NCBI GenBank assembly: GCA_017631275.1
Contig: JAGBTQ010000010.1
Location: forward strand, 1 to 64,000
Length of the DNA: 64,000 bases
From: Alistipes sp.
GTDB lineage: Bacteria; Bacteroidota; Bacteroidia; Bacteroidales; Rikenellaceae
Direction of reading: 5' to 3'
Shown here: in pieces, positions 50,042 through 60,030 of the stretch
Layout of the letters: every line of letters begins with the position of its first letter
Numbering within the stretch: position 1 is the first letter of the stretch
Translations under genes and position numbers: made by a program
The notes under the pieces: generated by a model
What the model was told of the DNA's origin: nothing
The model's database searches: none
What the model saw: the letters and a program-made list of their open reading frames with translations, nothing else

Positions 50042-51397
50042 CTACTTAACCTCTTCGCCAAAGAGTGTGGCTGACGAGCAGCCTGTGATACGCACCTTGA
50101 CATAGTCGCCAATCTGGTGGTCGCCACGGTCGAAGACAACCATCTTATTCTGCGATGTGCGGCCCGAGAGCTGCTCCTCGCTACGCTTCGATGTGCACTC
50201 CACCAATATCTCGAACTCCTTGCCTACGTCCTGCTTGTTGCTCTCCTCCGAGAGTTTATTCTGCAAGTCGATAATCTCGGTTAGGCGGCGAGTCTTGACA
50301 TCCTCAGGGATATCGTCGCCGAGGTTGCGCTGGGCGAAGGTGCCTGGGCGCTCCGAGTATTTGAACATATATGCGAAGTCGTACTTCACCTCGCGCATGA
50401 GCGAGAGTGTTGCCTCGTGCTCCTCCTCTGTCTCGTGGGCAAAGCCGGCGATAAGGTCGGTGGTGATGGCGCAGTCGGGCATGTAGCGACGTATAGCCTC
50501 CACACGCTCCAAGTACCACTCACGGGTATATTTGCGGTTCATGCGCTTGAGCATCTCCGTAGAGCCCGACTGTGCTGGGAGGTGGATAGCACGGCAGATG
50601 TTAGGCATTGATGCCATAGTCTCGAGTAGCTTGTCGCTGATGTCCTTAGGGTGTGACGTAGCAAAGCGCACGCGCAACAATGGTGAGATCTCTGCCACGC
50701 GCTTCAACAACTCTGGAAAATCTACCTCGCCCGTGCGGTATGAGTTCACGTTCTGACCGAGGAGTGTAACCTCTCGGTAGCCATTCTCAAAGAGTGTGCG
50801 TGCCTCGGCGATGATGGTAGCGGCATCGCGGCTACGCTCGATACCTCGTGTGTAGGGCACTACGCAGTATGAGCAGTAGTTGTTGCAGCCTCGCATGATG
50901 GCGATAAAGGCGCTCACGCCATTGCGGTCGAGGCGTACGGGGGCAATCTCGGCGTAGGTCTCCTCCTTCGAGAGCTCCACATTTACGCCCGTAGCACCGC
51001 CATCTACCTCACGCACCAAGCGTGGTAGGTCGCGGTATGAGTCGGGACCAGCAACGATGTCGACACCTGTGCCACCCTTCGTCAAATCCTCCTTGAGGCG
51101 CTCAGCCATACAGCCGATGATGCCGATGATGAGCGATGGCTTCTTCTTGCGCATATGGCGCATCTCGCTGAGGCGGCCCCATATTCTCTGCTCGGCATTA
51201 TCGCGAATAGAGCAGGTGTTGATAAGCACGATGTCGGCCTCCTCCAGCTTCTCGGTATAGCGGAAGCCCTCCTCCTGCATGATAGATACAACAATCTCCG
51301 AGTCGCCGACATTCATCTGGCAACCATAGGTCTCGATATATAGCTTGCGACCACTGCCTGTGAGTGGTCGCAACTTATTAATATTTATGTTCATCAT
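50042..51397 (-). CDS. miaB: tRNA-2-methylthio-N6-dimethylallyladenosine synthase
   Basis: Radical-SAM methylthiotransferase that modifies A37 of tRNAs reading U-starting codons. It has 451 aa, standard length. The N-terminal UPF0004 domain opens with YIETYGCQMNVGDSEI; its three Cys bind the second iron-sulfur cluster (also NTCSIRDNAE, GCMAERL). The radical-SAM motif is GCNNYCSYCVVPYTRG (CxxxCxxC). A C-terminal TRAM domain (about 385-445, VLVECTSKRS...) binds tRNA. It starts 16 nt after yitT on the same strand and is probably in one operon with it. Confidence 0.96.
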   Translation of the reverse strand: MMNININKLRPLTGSGRKLYIETYGCQMNVGDSEIVVSIMQEEGFRYTEKLEEADIVLINTCSIRDNAEQRIWGRLSEMRHMRKKKPSLIIGIIGCMAERLKEDLTKGGTGVDIVAGPDSYRDLPRLVREVDGGATGVNVELSKEETYAEIAPVRLDRNGVSAFIAIMRGCNNYCSYCVVPYTRGIERSRDAATIIAEARTLFENGYREVTLLGQNVNSYRTGEVDFPELLKRVAEISPLLRVRFATSHPKDISDKLLETMASMPNICRAIHLPAQSGSTEMLKRMNRKYTREWYLERVEAIRRYMPDCAITTDLIAGFAHETEEEHEATLSLMREVKYDFAYMFKYSERPGTFAQRNLGDDIPEDVKTRRLTEIIDLQNKLSEESNKQDVGKEFEILVECTSKRSEEQLSGRTSQNKMVVFDRGDHQIGDYVKVRITGCSSATLFGEEVK

Positions 51398-51413
51398 AGT
51401 CTACGTCTAAGAG

Positions 51414-52433
51414 TTACTCTGTAGGCATGCCGTTCTCCTCAGGGAATGGCTTGAAGCCCTGACCAAAGGTGTCGTAAGCGTCGGTGACAACAACAAATGC
51501 CTTAGGGTCAAACTCCTTGATCTTGTGCTGCACGTTGCGCACCTCCTTGCGGTTAACCACCAAGAAGATCATCTCCTTGTCGTTGTCGGTGTACATACCC
51601 TTAGCCTTGAGGTAGGTACCGCCACGGTTAAGGTCGTGGAGGATATACTCGCGCATCTGTGACGAGTGCTGATCGCAGATGATATATAGGAGCTTGTCGC
51701 GTGATGCACCGTCGATGGTGTAGCCCAATACCTTGGCATTTACGAAGATACATACTGCCGAGTAGAGCGAGAGGAGAAGTCCTTGACCCTCCTTGCCCTC
51801 AGGAAGACCCACGCCAAAGCCGATGACTACCAAACCGCTGAGCACGATGATAGCATCAGAGAGCAATACGCCATTAGCAAACTTCATCTTTGCAAAGCGG
51901 TGAAGGAGCATACCTGTGATATCTGTACCGCCGGTTGCGGCGTTGTTGCGAATAACGATACCCACGCCAATACCACTGAACACACCACCGATAATAGCGG
52001 CGAGCAACAAGTGATCCGAGAGGTCGATAAAACCGTGGAGAAGCTGCTTTGGGTCGAGCGCCTCGATAGCCTCACGCGATGGGTAAACCAAGTAGTCGAG
52101 GAGGTTCATGATACCTGGTGTGATGAACGATGCAAAGATTGTGCGACCACCAAACGTGCCACCAAATAGTATAAGAGCAGTGAGGATAAGAGGCACATCG
52201 AACATATAGCCGAAGGTACCAACCTGAACTGATGGGAAGAGGTTGTGAAGCACGAGTGCAAGACCGTAGATACCACCAGGAACAAGGTCGTAAGGGTTGA
52301 TGAAGATGACAAAAGCCAGAGCCACCATCACGCAGCCAAAAACAATCTGAAGCATTGAGCTCCACCACTTGATGTCAGTTACCGACTCCTTCATCGATAG
52401 GGCCATGCCCGAAAAGCTGAAATTAGGTTTCAT
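51414..52433 (-). CDS. YitT family membrane protein (DUF2179)
   Basis: A 339-aa integral membrane protein. I choose the ATG at 52433 (MKPNFSFSGMALSMKES); an in-frame ATG 14 codons upstream lies on the promoter. The first about 240 residues hold about six hydrophobic segments (IVFGCVMVALAFVIFINPYD and PGGIYGLALVLHNLFP; IGGVFSGIGVGIVIRNNAATG and GTDI). The cytoplasmic C-terminal DUF2179 domain (about 255-325) has AKGMYTDNDKEMIFLVVNRKE. The family's transport role is unknown. It leads the two-gene operon with miaB and is divergent from plsY. Confidence 0.93.
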   Translation of the reverse strand: MKPNFSFSGMALSMKESVTDIKWWSSMLQIVFGCVMVALAFVIFINPYDLVPGGIYGLALVLHNLFPSVQVGTFGYMFDVPLILTALILFGGTFGGRTIFASFITPGIMNLLDYLVYPSREAIEALDPKQLLHGFIDLSDHLLLAAIIGGVFSGIGVGIVIRNNAATGGTDITGMLLHRFAKMKFANGVLLSDAIIVLSGLVVIGFGVGLPEGKEGQGLLLSLYSAVCIFVNAKVLGYTIDGASRDKLLYIICDQHSSQMREYILHDLNRGGTYLKAKGMYTDNDKEMIFLVVNRKEVRNVQHKIKEFDPKAFVVVTDAYDTFGQGFKPFPEENGMPTE

Positions 52434-52472
52434 AAATATGCAATATCGAATATTATAGTCAAAAATATCATT

Positions 52473-52502
52473 CAAAGGTACACATATTTTTTAAAATAGC
52501 AA
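52473..52502 (-). promoter_or_regulatory. yitT-miaB promoter
   Basis: On the minus strand TTGC (52499-52502), 18 nt, TACCTTTG (52473-52480), about 40 nt before the chosen start. Confidence 0.75.
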
Positions 52503-52574
52503 TTTTTGGTTCCGATTTTTTTTGCTCACCACCCCAACATCGCTCATAGAGGACTCGACGGCGAGTTACATTTT

Positions 52575-52605
52575 TTTGGTTTTTTAAAAAGTTTTTATAT
52601 CTTTG
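52575..52605 (+). promoter_or_regulatory. plsY promoter
   Basis: TTTGG (52575-52579), 18 nt, TATCTTTG (52598-52605). Start codon at 52667. Confidence 0.85.
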
Positions 52606-52666
52606 TCTTTACTGAATTTTGCAATAAATGCATAAGATATTGAAAATAAGCTAAATACGTGATATT

Positions 52667-53455
52667 ATGGAGACATGGGGACCGTTGACCTACTACTGCG
52701 CAATAACAATTTTGTTGATTGCCTATTTGCTCGGTTCGATACCAAGTGCAGTGTGGATTGGTAAGAAATATTATGGCATAGATATTCGTGAGCACGGCTC
52801 GAAAAATGCGGGTACTACGAATATGCTCCGAGTGTTGGGCAAGCGTGCCGCACTGCCAGTATTTGTTATCGACTATTTCAAGGGCTTTGGTGGCGTTATC
52901 CTCACCGCTCTGTTGCGCTATGATGGCGGCGTTAGCGAGGGTTGGCTAATCAACATGCGTATCATCGCCACGGTGGCGGTGGTGCTTGGTCACATCTTCC
53001 CAATCTTTGCAGGTTTCCGTGGTGGTAAGGGTGTGGCAACGCTCCTCGGTGCAGCTACGGCTATCTATCCTCCAATCTTGCTTATGTGCTTCGGTATCTG
53101 GTGTTTAGTCTTTGCTGTGTCGCACTATGTGTCGCTTGCATCAATGGTTGCTGGTTGTAGCTATCCATTCCTTGTGATGATATTCTCAACAATGACCTAC
53201 GACCCCGCAGCGCCATTCCTAAGCATACCTTTTATTGTCTTCTCGTGGATTGTTGCCATACTTCTAATCTGGACTCACCGCAAGAATATCGGTCGTCTGC
53301 GCGACGGCACCGAGTCGAAAATCTACTTGTGGCTTAAGCCTGAGGAGAGCGAGAGTAAGTCAGCCGAGCCAAAGGATCCTAATTCTAAGTCGCTCAGCCA
53401 GCTTATCTACGACGAGTATAGCTATGCTCGCGAGGATGTGAACAATCCAAAATAG
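52667..53455 (+). CDS. plsY: Glycerol-3-phosphate acyltransferase
   Basis: Inner-membrane enzyme that acylates glycerol-3-phosphate from acyl-phosphate, the first step of phospholipid synthesis. The three conserved loops are visible: LLGSIPSAVWIGK (near 22), DIREHGSKNAGTTNMLRVLG (near 40-60) and GHIFPIFAGFRGGKGVATLLG (near 110-130). At 262 aa it is about 50 residues longer than the common PlsY. The extra part is a hydrophilic C-terminal tail (EESESKSAEPKDPNSKS...) that probably faces the cytoplasm. Confidence 0.95.
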   Translation: METWGPLTYYCAITILLIAYLLGSIPSAVWIGKKYYGIDIREHGSKNAGTTNMLRVLGKRAALPVFVIDYFKGFGGVILTALLRYDGGVSEGWLINMRIIATVAVVLGHIFPIFAGFRGGKGVATLLGAATAIYPPILLMCFGIWCLVFAVSHYVSLASMVAGCSYPFLVMIFSTMTYDPAAPFLSIPFIVFSWIVAILLIWTHRKNIGRLRDGTESKIYLWLKPEESESKSAEPKDPNSKSLSQLIYDEYSYAREDVNNPK

Positions 53456-53475
53456 CCATTTTTAGGTGCGTTATA

Positions 53476-53507
53476 TTTCGAAATTCCGAAAATAATCTTT
53501 ATCTTTG
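53476..53507 (+). promoter_or_regulatory. lepA promoter
   Basis: TTTCG (53476-53480), 19 nt, TATCTTTG (53500-53507). The -33 box is imperfect and lies within a short inverted repeat (about ATTTCG/CGAAAAT). Confidence 0.7.
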
Positions 53508-53540
53508 TGCTCTAATAATATATTGTAATTTAGAGACGAG

Positions 53541-55331
53541 ATGAAGAATATTCGCAATTTCTGTATTATTGCACACATCGACCACGGCAAGAGTACCCTT
53601 GCTGATAGACTCCTCGAAAAGACTAACACGCTGAACCAGCGCGAGATGCAGGCTCAGGTGCTCGACGATATGGATCTCGAGCGCGAGAAGGGTATTACAA
53701 TCAAGAGCCACGCCATTCAGATGGAGTATAAGGCTCGTAATGGCGAGCAATATACACTCAACCTTATCGACACCCCAGGACACGTTGACTTCTCTTACGA
53801 GGTGTCGCGAGCTATCGCCTCGTGCGAGGGCGCACTGCTTGTTGTCGATTCAACACAGGGTATTCAGGCGCAGACCATCTCTAACCTCTATCTTGCCCTC
53901 GGTCAGGATCTTGAGATTATCCCCGTACTAAATAAGATTGACTGCGAGTCGGCTATGGTCGATGAGGTCAAGGATCAGATTATCGACCTTATAGGCTGTA
54001 AGGACGAGGATATCTTGTTGGCATCGGGCAAGACAGGCCAGGGCGTCGAGGATATTTTGGAGGCTATTATTGAGCGCATTCCAGCTCCTAAGGGCGACCC
54101 TGAAGCACCTCTCCAGGCCCTTATCTTCGACTCGGTGTTCAACCCATTCCGTGGCGTTATCGCCTACTTCCGTGTATTCAACGGCACTATCCATAAGGGC
54201 GAGCATGTTAAGTTTTTCAACACTGGCAGCGAGTACGATGCCGACGAGATTGGTGTTTTGAAGCTTAAGATGGTTGCGCGCAACGAGATTAAGGCGGGCG
54301 ACGTAGGTTATATCTGCTCGGGTATCAAGAACTCGACAGACGTGAAGGTGGGTGATACCATCACCTCGGTGGCAAATGCTGCTACGGAGGCTATCGCCGG
54401 CTTCGAGGATGTTAAGCCTATGGTCTTTGCGGGTGTCTATCCCGTTGAGGCCGACCAGTATGAGGATTTGCGTGCCTCGCTCGAGAAGCTTAAGCTCAAC
54501 GATGCGTCGCTCACGTTCGAGCCTGAGAGCTCGCTTGCCCTCGGCTTCGGCTTCCGCTGTGGCTTCCTCGGCTTGTTGCACATGGAGATTATCCAGGAGC
54601 GCCTATATCGCGAGTTCGACATGGACGTTATCACCACCGTGCCTAACGTGTCGTACCACATCACAACTACGCAGGGCGAGGAGCTCGAGGTGCACAACCC
54701 CTCGGGACTACCAGAGATTACTAAGGTGGCAAAGATTGAGGAGCCATATATCCTTGCGCAGATTATCACCAAGGCTGACTTCCTCGGCAACGTCCTTAAG
54801 CTATGTATCGATAAGCGTGGTGTGATGAAAAACCAGACCTTCATCACGCAGGATCGCGTTGAGGTTAACTTCGAGATGCCTCTCTCGGAGATTGTCTTCG
54901 ACTTCTACGATAAGCTCAAGAGCATCTCTAAGGGCTACGCCTCGTTCGACTACCACCGCACGGGCTACCAGATTTCGAAGCTTGCGAAGCTTGATATTCT
55001 GCTCAATGGCGAGCCTGTCGATGCCCTCTCGTCACTTATCTATGCCGACCATGCCTACGACTTCGGCCGTAAGATGTGCGAGAAGCTAAAGGAGCTTATC
55101 CCACGCCAGCAGTTCGACATCGCTATCCAGGCGGCTATCGGCGCTAAGATTATCGCTCGTGAGACTGTTAAGGCTGTGCGTAAGGACGTTACGGCGAAGT
55201 GTTATGGCGGTGATATCTCGCGTAAGCGTAAGCTGTTGGAGAAGCAGAAGGCGGGTAAGAAGCGTATGCGTCAGATTGGCTCAGTACAAGTTCCGCAGTC
55301 TGCCTTCCTTGCAGTTCTCAAAATGGACTAA
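53541..55331 (+). CDS. lepA: Elongation factor 4 (LepA)
   Basis: Ribosome-associated translational GTPase of 596 aa, normal length. G1 is [17 protein letters not shown] at residues 9-25, G3 is [12 protein letters not shown] near 80 and G4 is NKID near 133. Domains II, III and V follow, and the C-terminal domain unique to LepA (about 490-596) is basic, ending [20 protein letters not shown]. It is monocistronic by appearance. Its stop codon TAA is the first three bases of the fourth compound element. Confidence 0.97.
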   Translation: MKNIRNFCIIAHIDHGKSTLADRLLEKTNTLNQREMQAQVLDDMDLEREKGITIKSHAIQMEYKARNGEQYTLNLIDTPGHVDFSYEVSRAIASCEGALLVVDSTQGIQAQTISNLYLALGQDLEIIPVLNKIDCESAMVDEVKDQIIDLIGCKDEDILLASGKTGQGVEDILEAIIERIPAPKGDPEAPLQALIFDSVFNPFRGVIAYFRVFNGTIHKGEHVKFFNTGSEYDADEIGVLKLKMVARNEIKAGDVGYICSGIKNSTDVKVGDTITSVANAATEAIAGFEDVKPMVFAGVYPVEADQYEDLRASLEKLKLNDASLTFEPESSLALGFGFRCGFLGLLHMEIIQERLYREFDMDVITTVPNVSYHITTTQGEELEVHNPSGLPEITKVAKIEEPYILAQIITKADFLGNVLKLCIDKRGVMKNQTFITQDRVEVNFEMPLSEIVFDFYDKLKSISKGYASFDYHRTGYQISKLAKLDILLNGEPVDALSSLIYADHAYDFGRKMCEKLKELIPRQQFDIAIQAAIGAKIIARETVKAVRKDVTAKCYGGDISRKRKLLEKQKAGKKRMRQIGSVQVPQSAFLAVLKMD

Positions 55332-55392
55332 ATTTGTTGTGATAAGGGCGCATCTTCGGCACCAAGCTCACTGCCCCTTCTAACAAGAAATT
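55329..55392. repeat. Stop-codon-abutting inverted-repeat element, copy 4 (compact)
   Basis: TAAATTTGTTGTGATAAGGG (55329-55348) against CCCCTTCTAACAAGAAATT (about 55374-55392). It is half the size of the other copies: the large inner hairpin is missing and only CATCTTCG, also present in copy 1, remains. The arms are less perfect (AACAAGAAATT), suggesting decay. Confidence 0.75.
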
Positions 55393-55429
55393 GGTGTGGT
55401 GAGGGGAGTGTTAATAGTGGGAGAGAGTA

Positions 55430-55550
55430 AATGAGTAATTATGCCCATTAGGACGATGGGACAATAAGACCAGTAGAACAAGTAATGCATCTTGTCCGCG
55501 ACCATCATAAAGGTCTTAACGTCCTAAGGTCTTGTTGGTCTTTAAAAAAA
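55430..55550. repeat. Family IV repeat array before the fucosidase gene
   Basis: AATGAGTAATTATGCCC, then ATTAGGACGATGGGACAAT and AAGACCAGTAGAAC units, core CTTGTCCGCGACCATCATAA (55491-55510), then AGGTCTTAACGTCCTAAGG. It is the most diverged of the three family IV arrays. No promoter motif was found between it and the gene at 55603. Confidence 0.7.
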
Positions 55551-55602
55551 ACTATTGCAAATTCCTCATTGCTAATTAGATTAACCAAACTAAGCTAAAC
55601 CT

Positions 55603-56907
55603 ATGATAAAGAAGACATTATTGGCTATTGTAGCCATGATCTCGGTGGTGTCGCTCACGGCACAAAAGTATGAGCCTACACCCGAGATATTGAAGGCTCG
55701 CGAGGAGTTCTCTGATGCCCGTTTTGGTGTGTTTATCCACTGGGGTATCTACAGCATGTTTGCGCAGGGCGAGTGGTACTTGCAGAATGCAGGAATCAAC
55801 CGCGACGAGTATGCCAAGGCGGCAGATGCCTTCTATCCTCACCGCTTCAATGCCCAGGAGTGGGTGTCGGCAATAAAGTCGGCGGGCGCAAAGTATATCT
55901 GCATCACAACACGCCACCACGACAGCTTCTCGATGTGGGATACCGAGCAGTCGGAGTTTAACATTGTCGATGCTACGCCCTTTGGTCGCGACATCCTCAA
56001 GGAGCTCGCAGATGAGTGCGCAAAGCAGGGTATAAAGCTACACTTCTACTACTCGCATGCCGACTGGTCGCGCGACGACTATCCTCGTGGCCGCACGGCA
56101 CGTGGTGTGACAGGTCGTGACGATAGTAAGATAAGCTGGGAGAGCTACTACGACTTTATGAACAAGCAGATCGAGGAGCTTCTAACAAACTATGGCCCTA
56201 TCGGCGCTATCTGGTTTGATGGCTGGTGGGATCATGACGAGGATGCTACGCCATTCGATTGGCAGCTCGACGAGCAGTATGCCCTTGTGCACAAGCTACA
56301 GCCATCGTGCCTCGTGGCAAACAACCACCACCAAGCACCTTTCGAGGGCGAGGATATCCAGATTTTTGAGCGTGACCTCCCAGGCGAGAATACCCACGGC
56401 TTGTCGGGTCAGAGCATCAGCCGTCTGCCCCTGGAGACATGCCAGACAATGAATGGCATGTGGGGCTACAAGGTTACAGATCAGAACTATAAGAGCACCG
56501 AGACCCTCGTTCGCTACTTGGTGAGCACTGCTGGCAAGGGTGCTAACCTTCTACTCAACGTTGGTCCTCAGCCTAATGGCGAGCTTCCAGCGGTTGCTGT
56601 TGAGCGCCTCAAAGAGATGGGCGAGTGGCTGGCAAAGTATGGCGATACAATCTATGGCACCGAGGCGGGCGATGTGAAGCCTCAGCAGTGGGGTTGCACA
56701 ACACGCAAGGGCAACAAACTATATATCCACATCTTTGAGCTCGAGGACGAGGCGTTGTACTTGCCTTTGGAGTGCAAAGTAGTGGGCGCTAAGGCCTTCG
56801 ATACTGGTGCAGCCGTTAAGTTCCAGAAGGTTGATGGCGGCATTGTGCTTAAGACGGGCAAGGTCGATGGCGTTGTTGATTATGTCGTTGAGCTAACAAC
56901 AAAGTAG
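55603..56907 (+). CDS. Alpha-L-fucosidase, GH29
   Basis: Exported enzyme of 434 aa that removes terminal alpha-linked fucose from glycans such as mucin or milk oligosaccharides. Signal peptide to about residue 20 (VVSLTAQ). GH29 marks are FGVFIHWGIYSMFAQGEWY (41-59), TTRHHDSFSMWDT (102-114, the conserved His pair) and GAIWFDGWWD, where Asp206 is the predicted nucleophile. The acid/base residue cannot be set by eye. GGKGANLLLNVGPQ-like text (AGKGANLLLNVGP) near 315 and a small C-terminal beta domain complete the fold. No SusC/SusD genes are near, so it is an isolated CAZyme gene. Terminator at 56937. Confidence 0.95.
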   Translation: MIKKTLLAIVAMISVVSLTAQKYEPTPEILKAREEFSDARFGVFIHWGIYSMFAQGEWYLQNAGINRDEYAKAADAFYPHRFNAQEWVSAIKSAGAKYICITTRHHDSFSMWDTEQSEFNIVDATPFGRDILKELADECAKQGIKLHFYYSHADWSRDDYPRGRTARGVTGRDDSKISWESYYDFMNKQIEELLTNYGPIGAIWFDGWWDHDEDATPFDWQLDEQYALVHKLQPSCLVANNHHQAPFEGEDIQIFERDLPGENTHGLSGQSISRLPLETCQTMNGMWGYKVTDQNYKSTETLVRYLVSTAGKGANLLLNVGPQPNGELPAVAVERLKEMGEWLAKYGDTIYGTEAGDVKPQQWGCTTRKGNKLYIHIFELEDEALYLPLECKVVGAKAFDTGAAVKFQKVDGGIVLKTGKVDGVVDYVVELTTK

Positions 56908-56936
56908 TCGATAGCTACGCTATAAAGCATAAAATT

Positions 56937-56971
56937 ATCGCAGTCCATGTTTGTGGATTGCGATTTTTTTT
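56937..56971 (+). terminator. Fucosidase terminator overlapping the secDF promoter
   Basis: ATCGCAGTCCA (56937-56947) pairs with TGGATTGCGAT (56954-56964) with one G-T pair, then eight T (56964-56971). The loop contains TTTG (56950-56953), the -33 box of the next promoter. Confidence 0.9.
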
Positions 56972-56980
56972 ATATCTTTG
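56950..56980 (+). promoter_or_regulatory. secDF promoter
   Basis: TTTG (56950-56953), 19 nt, TATCTTTG (56973-56980). The -33 box is in the terminator loop and the -7 box starts right after the T-tract. Confidence 0.85.
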
Positions 56981-57068
56981 CACGATATGTCGCTCAGGCG
57001 TGTACGCGTGCGAGTGATTATGAAGACGTAAGATACAAAAAATCAAATAATTACAAAATTTTTTAACA

Positions 57069-59963
57069 ATGCAGAGTAAAGGTATTATTAAGTGGCTTGC
57101 AGTGCTCTTTGCACTTGCATGCATCTTCCAGCTCTCATTCACCTTCGTAACACGCGGAGTTGAGGCTGAGGCTGCGAAGCAGGAGAATCCACAGGCTTAT
57201 CTCGATGAGAAGTGGAATGAGGTAGTTTACAATCTTGGCGTGGCACAGTACACCTATGCTGATTGTAAGAACCGTGAGTTGAACTTGGGTCTTGACCTCA
57301 AGGGCGGTATGAACGTCATGCTTGAGATTAAGGCTGAGGACGTTATTCGTGCTAACGCCGAGAGCAAGGGCGCTGTTCGCAAGGACGCAGAGCTCAACGC
57401 TCGCATGGAGAAGGCGTTGTACGAGGCATCAAAGGCTAATGGCGCATCGGCTGCTGTTGACGCATTCATCGCAGCAAGCGCAGCTGAGGACTTGGCAAAG
57501 ATCTTCAACACCTCTGATGTGACAGTTTTGGCTGCTGACCTCAAGTCGTTGGTTGACGGCTCAGTAAGCGCAGCTTTCAACGTGTTGCAGAACCGTATCG
57601 ACCTTCTTGGTGTTACTCAGCCTAACATCCAGCAGGTAACAGGTACTAACCGTATCTCTGTTGAGCTTCCAGGTGTTAAGGAACCAGAGCGTGTAAGTAA
57701 GCTTTTGGCTTCTACTGCTAACCTCGAGTTCTGGGAGGTTTACGACAATGCAGACATCTCTGAGGTTACCTCTGTTCTCTATGGCGAGGAGTTCAACGAG
57801 GCTGTTCGCGACTATCTTCTTCTTAACGGCGTAGCCGAGGAGGAGGTTGCGGCTAAGCTTCCTGCTGCACTTATCGTGCCTAACGTATATGCACCACAGG
57901 TTGCTGCTGCCCAGAAGGAGAACATAGAGACTCTTAACGAGTACTTCCGCCTTCCAGCTGTTAAGGCTTTGTTCCCAGGCGATGTTAAGTTCGCATGGTC
58001 AAACAAGAGCGTTGACGGTGGTAGCAAGGGTGTCTTCACTCTCTATGCTTTGCGTGGCTTGAATGGCATCGCTGCTCCAGTATTGGACGGTACAGGTATC
58101 ACTAACGCTCGTGCACAGGGTGGTCAGAATGGTGGCTTCGAGGTATCTATGTCAATGGATCACGAGACAGCTTTGACTTGGGCTGACATCACTGAGCGCA
58201 ACACTAACAAGTGCATCGCTATCGTTCTCGATGGTTATGTATATTCTGCTCCTATGTCACACGGCCGTATCGACGGTGGCCAGTCATCAATCACTGGTAA
58301 CTTCGACGTTCAGGAGGCTGAGGACCTTGCAAGCGTTCTTAACTCAGGTAAGGCTCCAGCGCCAGCAACTATCATCTACTCTGAGGTTGTAGGTCCATCA
58401 CTCGGTGCTAAGGCTATCAACGACGGTCTTGTATCGTTCGCATTGGCATTCTTGCTAGTACTCGTTTACATGGCATTCTTCTATAAGGGTGCTGGTATGA
58501 TGGCTAACATCGCCCTCTTGTTCAACGTATTGTTGCTCATGGGTGTGTTGGTATCGTTCGGTGCTGTATTGACATTGCCTGGTATCGCAGGTATCGTGCT
58601 TACTATGGGTATGGCTGTGGATGCTAACGTTATCATCTTCGAGCGTGTCAAGGAGGAGCTTCGCGCTGGTAAGGGTCTTTCACTCGCTATCCAGGATGGT
58701 TTCTCTAACGCATACTCAGCGATTATCGACGGTAACCTCACTACAATCATCACTGGTATCGTACTCTTCTTCTTCGGTACAGGTCCAGTTAAGGGCTTCG
58801 CAACAACCCTCGTAGCAGGTATCATCACATCGTTGTTCTGCTCTATCTTCATCACTCGTGTGTTGCTCGAGTCACGTGCTGCACGCAAGGGCTCTATCTC
58901 ATTCTCAAACAAGCTCACTGAGAACTTCTTGCAGAATGTTAAGTTTAGCTTCATCAACAAGCGCAAGGTATCTTACATCTTGTCTGGTACTCTTGTAGTG
59001 TTGTCTATCATTTCGTTCTGCACACTCGGTCTTAACAAGGGTATCGACTTCACTGGTGGTCGTACATATGTAGTTAAGTTCGACCAGGCAGCTAACGAGG
59101 ATCAGCTTCGTTCTAACCTCGAGGTACAGTTCTCTGCGCTTAAGGATGCTGCAAACACATCATTCGAGGTTAAGCGCTTTGGTGGCGAGGATCAGCTTCG
59201 CGTAGTTACTCAGTTCGAGCCTACTGCTGAGATGATTGCTGAGGCTAAGGCTAAGGCGGGTGCCGAGGCAGATGCTGTTGATGCTAACTACATCGTTGCA
59301 AGCTACATTTATGAGGCTTCTAAGTCGCTCTATACTGAGCCTATCGACCGCGAGACATTCATCAACCCAGATAACGGTAAGGGTATCACCTCATCTGAGC
59401 AGGTGGGTAGCGCAATCTCTGGCGAGATGACTCTTAACTCACTCATCGCTGTTATCATCTCGTTGGTAGCTATCGGTCTTTACATTGCTGTACGTTTCCG
59501 TCGTTGGCAGTGGGCATTGGGTGCTACAGCAGCTTTGGCTCACAACGCACTCCTTGTTATCGGTCTATTCTCTATGTTGTATGCAGTAATGCCATTCAAC
59601 TTGGAGGTTAACCAGGCGTTCATCGCAGCGATCCTTACTATCATCGGTTACTCAATCAACGATACTGTGGTAATCTTCGACCGTATCCGTGAGTACATTG
59701 GTTTGTATCCTAAGCGCGACATCAAGTCGAACATCGATAACGCTATCTGCGCTACATTGTCACGTACAATTAACACCTCTGGTACAACCCTCGTAACCCT
59801 CTTGTCTATCTTCATCTTCGGTGGTGAGACAATCCGTGGTTTCGTGTTCGCACTTATCCTTGGTGTTGTAATCGGTACTTACTCTTCAGTATTTATTGCT
59901 ACTCCTATCGCTTACGATCTTCAGCGTAAGAATGCTATCAAGGAGTCTAATGATGCCGAGTAA
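57069..59963 (+). CDS. secDF: Fused protein translocase subunit SecDF
   Basis: Proton-driven membrane partner of SecYEG, encoded as one 964-aa chain as usual in Bacteroidetes. The SecD half (1-about 600) has LNLGLDLKGGMNVMLEI near 78-94, a long periplasmic domain, and GIVLTMGMAVDANVIIFERVKEEL in TM4-5. The SecF half (about 615-964) starts VSYILSGTLVVLSI, has GLNKGIDFTGGRTYVVKFD and ends with NDTVVIFDRIREY and the last TM pair. About 12 membrane segments in total. Codon use is strongly biased (GCT, GTT, CGT, AAC), like that of the pilus shaft genes, consistent with high expression. Confidence 0.97.
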   Translation: MQSKGIIKWLAVLFALACIFQLSFTFVTRGVEAEAAKQENPQAYLDEKWNEVVYNLGVAQYTYADCKNRELNLGLDLKGGMNVMLEIKAEDVIRANAESKGAVRKDAELNARMEKALYEASKANGASAAVDAFIAASAAEDLAKIFNTSDVTVLAADLKSLVDGSVSAAFNVLQNRIDLLGVTQPNIQQVTGTNRISVELPGVKEPERVSKLLASTANLEFWEVYDNADISEVTSVLYGEEFNEAVRDYLLLNGVAEEEVAAKLPAALIVPNVYAPQVAAAQKENIETLNEYFRLPAVKALFPGDVKFAWSNKSVDGGSKGVFTLYALRGLNGIAAPVLDGTGITNARAQGGQNGGFEVSMSMDHETALTWADITERNTNKCIAIVLDGYVYSAPMSHGRIDGGQSSITGNFDVQEAEDLASVLNSGKAPAPATIIYSEVVGPSLGAKAINDGLVSFALAFLLVLVYMAFFYKGAGMMANIALLFNVLLLMGVLVSFGAVLTLPGIAGIVLTMGMAVDANVIIFERVKEELRAGKGLSLAIQDGFSNAYSAIIDGNLTTIITGIVLFFFGTGPVKGFATTLVAGIITSLFCSIFITRVLLESRAARKGSISFSNKLTENFLQNVKFSFINKRKVSYILSGTLVVLSIISFCTLGLNKGIDFTGGRTYVVKFDQAANEDQLRSNLEVQFSALKDAANTSFEVKRFGGEDQLRVVTQFEPTAEMIAEAKAKAGAEADAVDANYIVASYIYEASKSLYTEPIDRETFINPDNGKGITSSEQVGSAISGEMTLNSLIAVIISLVAIGLYIAVRFRRWQWALGATAALAHNALLVIGLFSMLYAVMPFNLEVNQAFIAAILTIIGYSINDTVVIFDRIREYIGLYPKRDIKSNIDNAICATLSRTINTSGTTLVTLLSIFIFGGETIRGFVFALILGVVIGTYSSVFIATPIAYDLQRKNAIKESNDAE

Positions 59964-59995
59964 GCTCATTTATTGAAAATATCATACGAAAATAG

Positions 59996-60030
59996 GTCGC
60001 AATCTCTTTGAGGTTGCGACTTATTTTTTT
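59996..60030 (+). terminator. secDF terminator overlapping the next promoter
   Basis: GTCGCAATCTC (59996-60006) pairs with GAGGTTGCGAC (60010-60020) with one wobble and a 3-nt TTT loop, followed by TTATTTTTTT (60021-60030). Confidence 0.9.
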
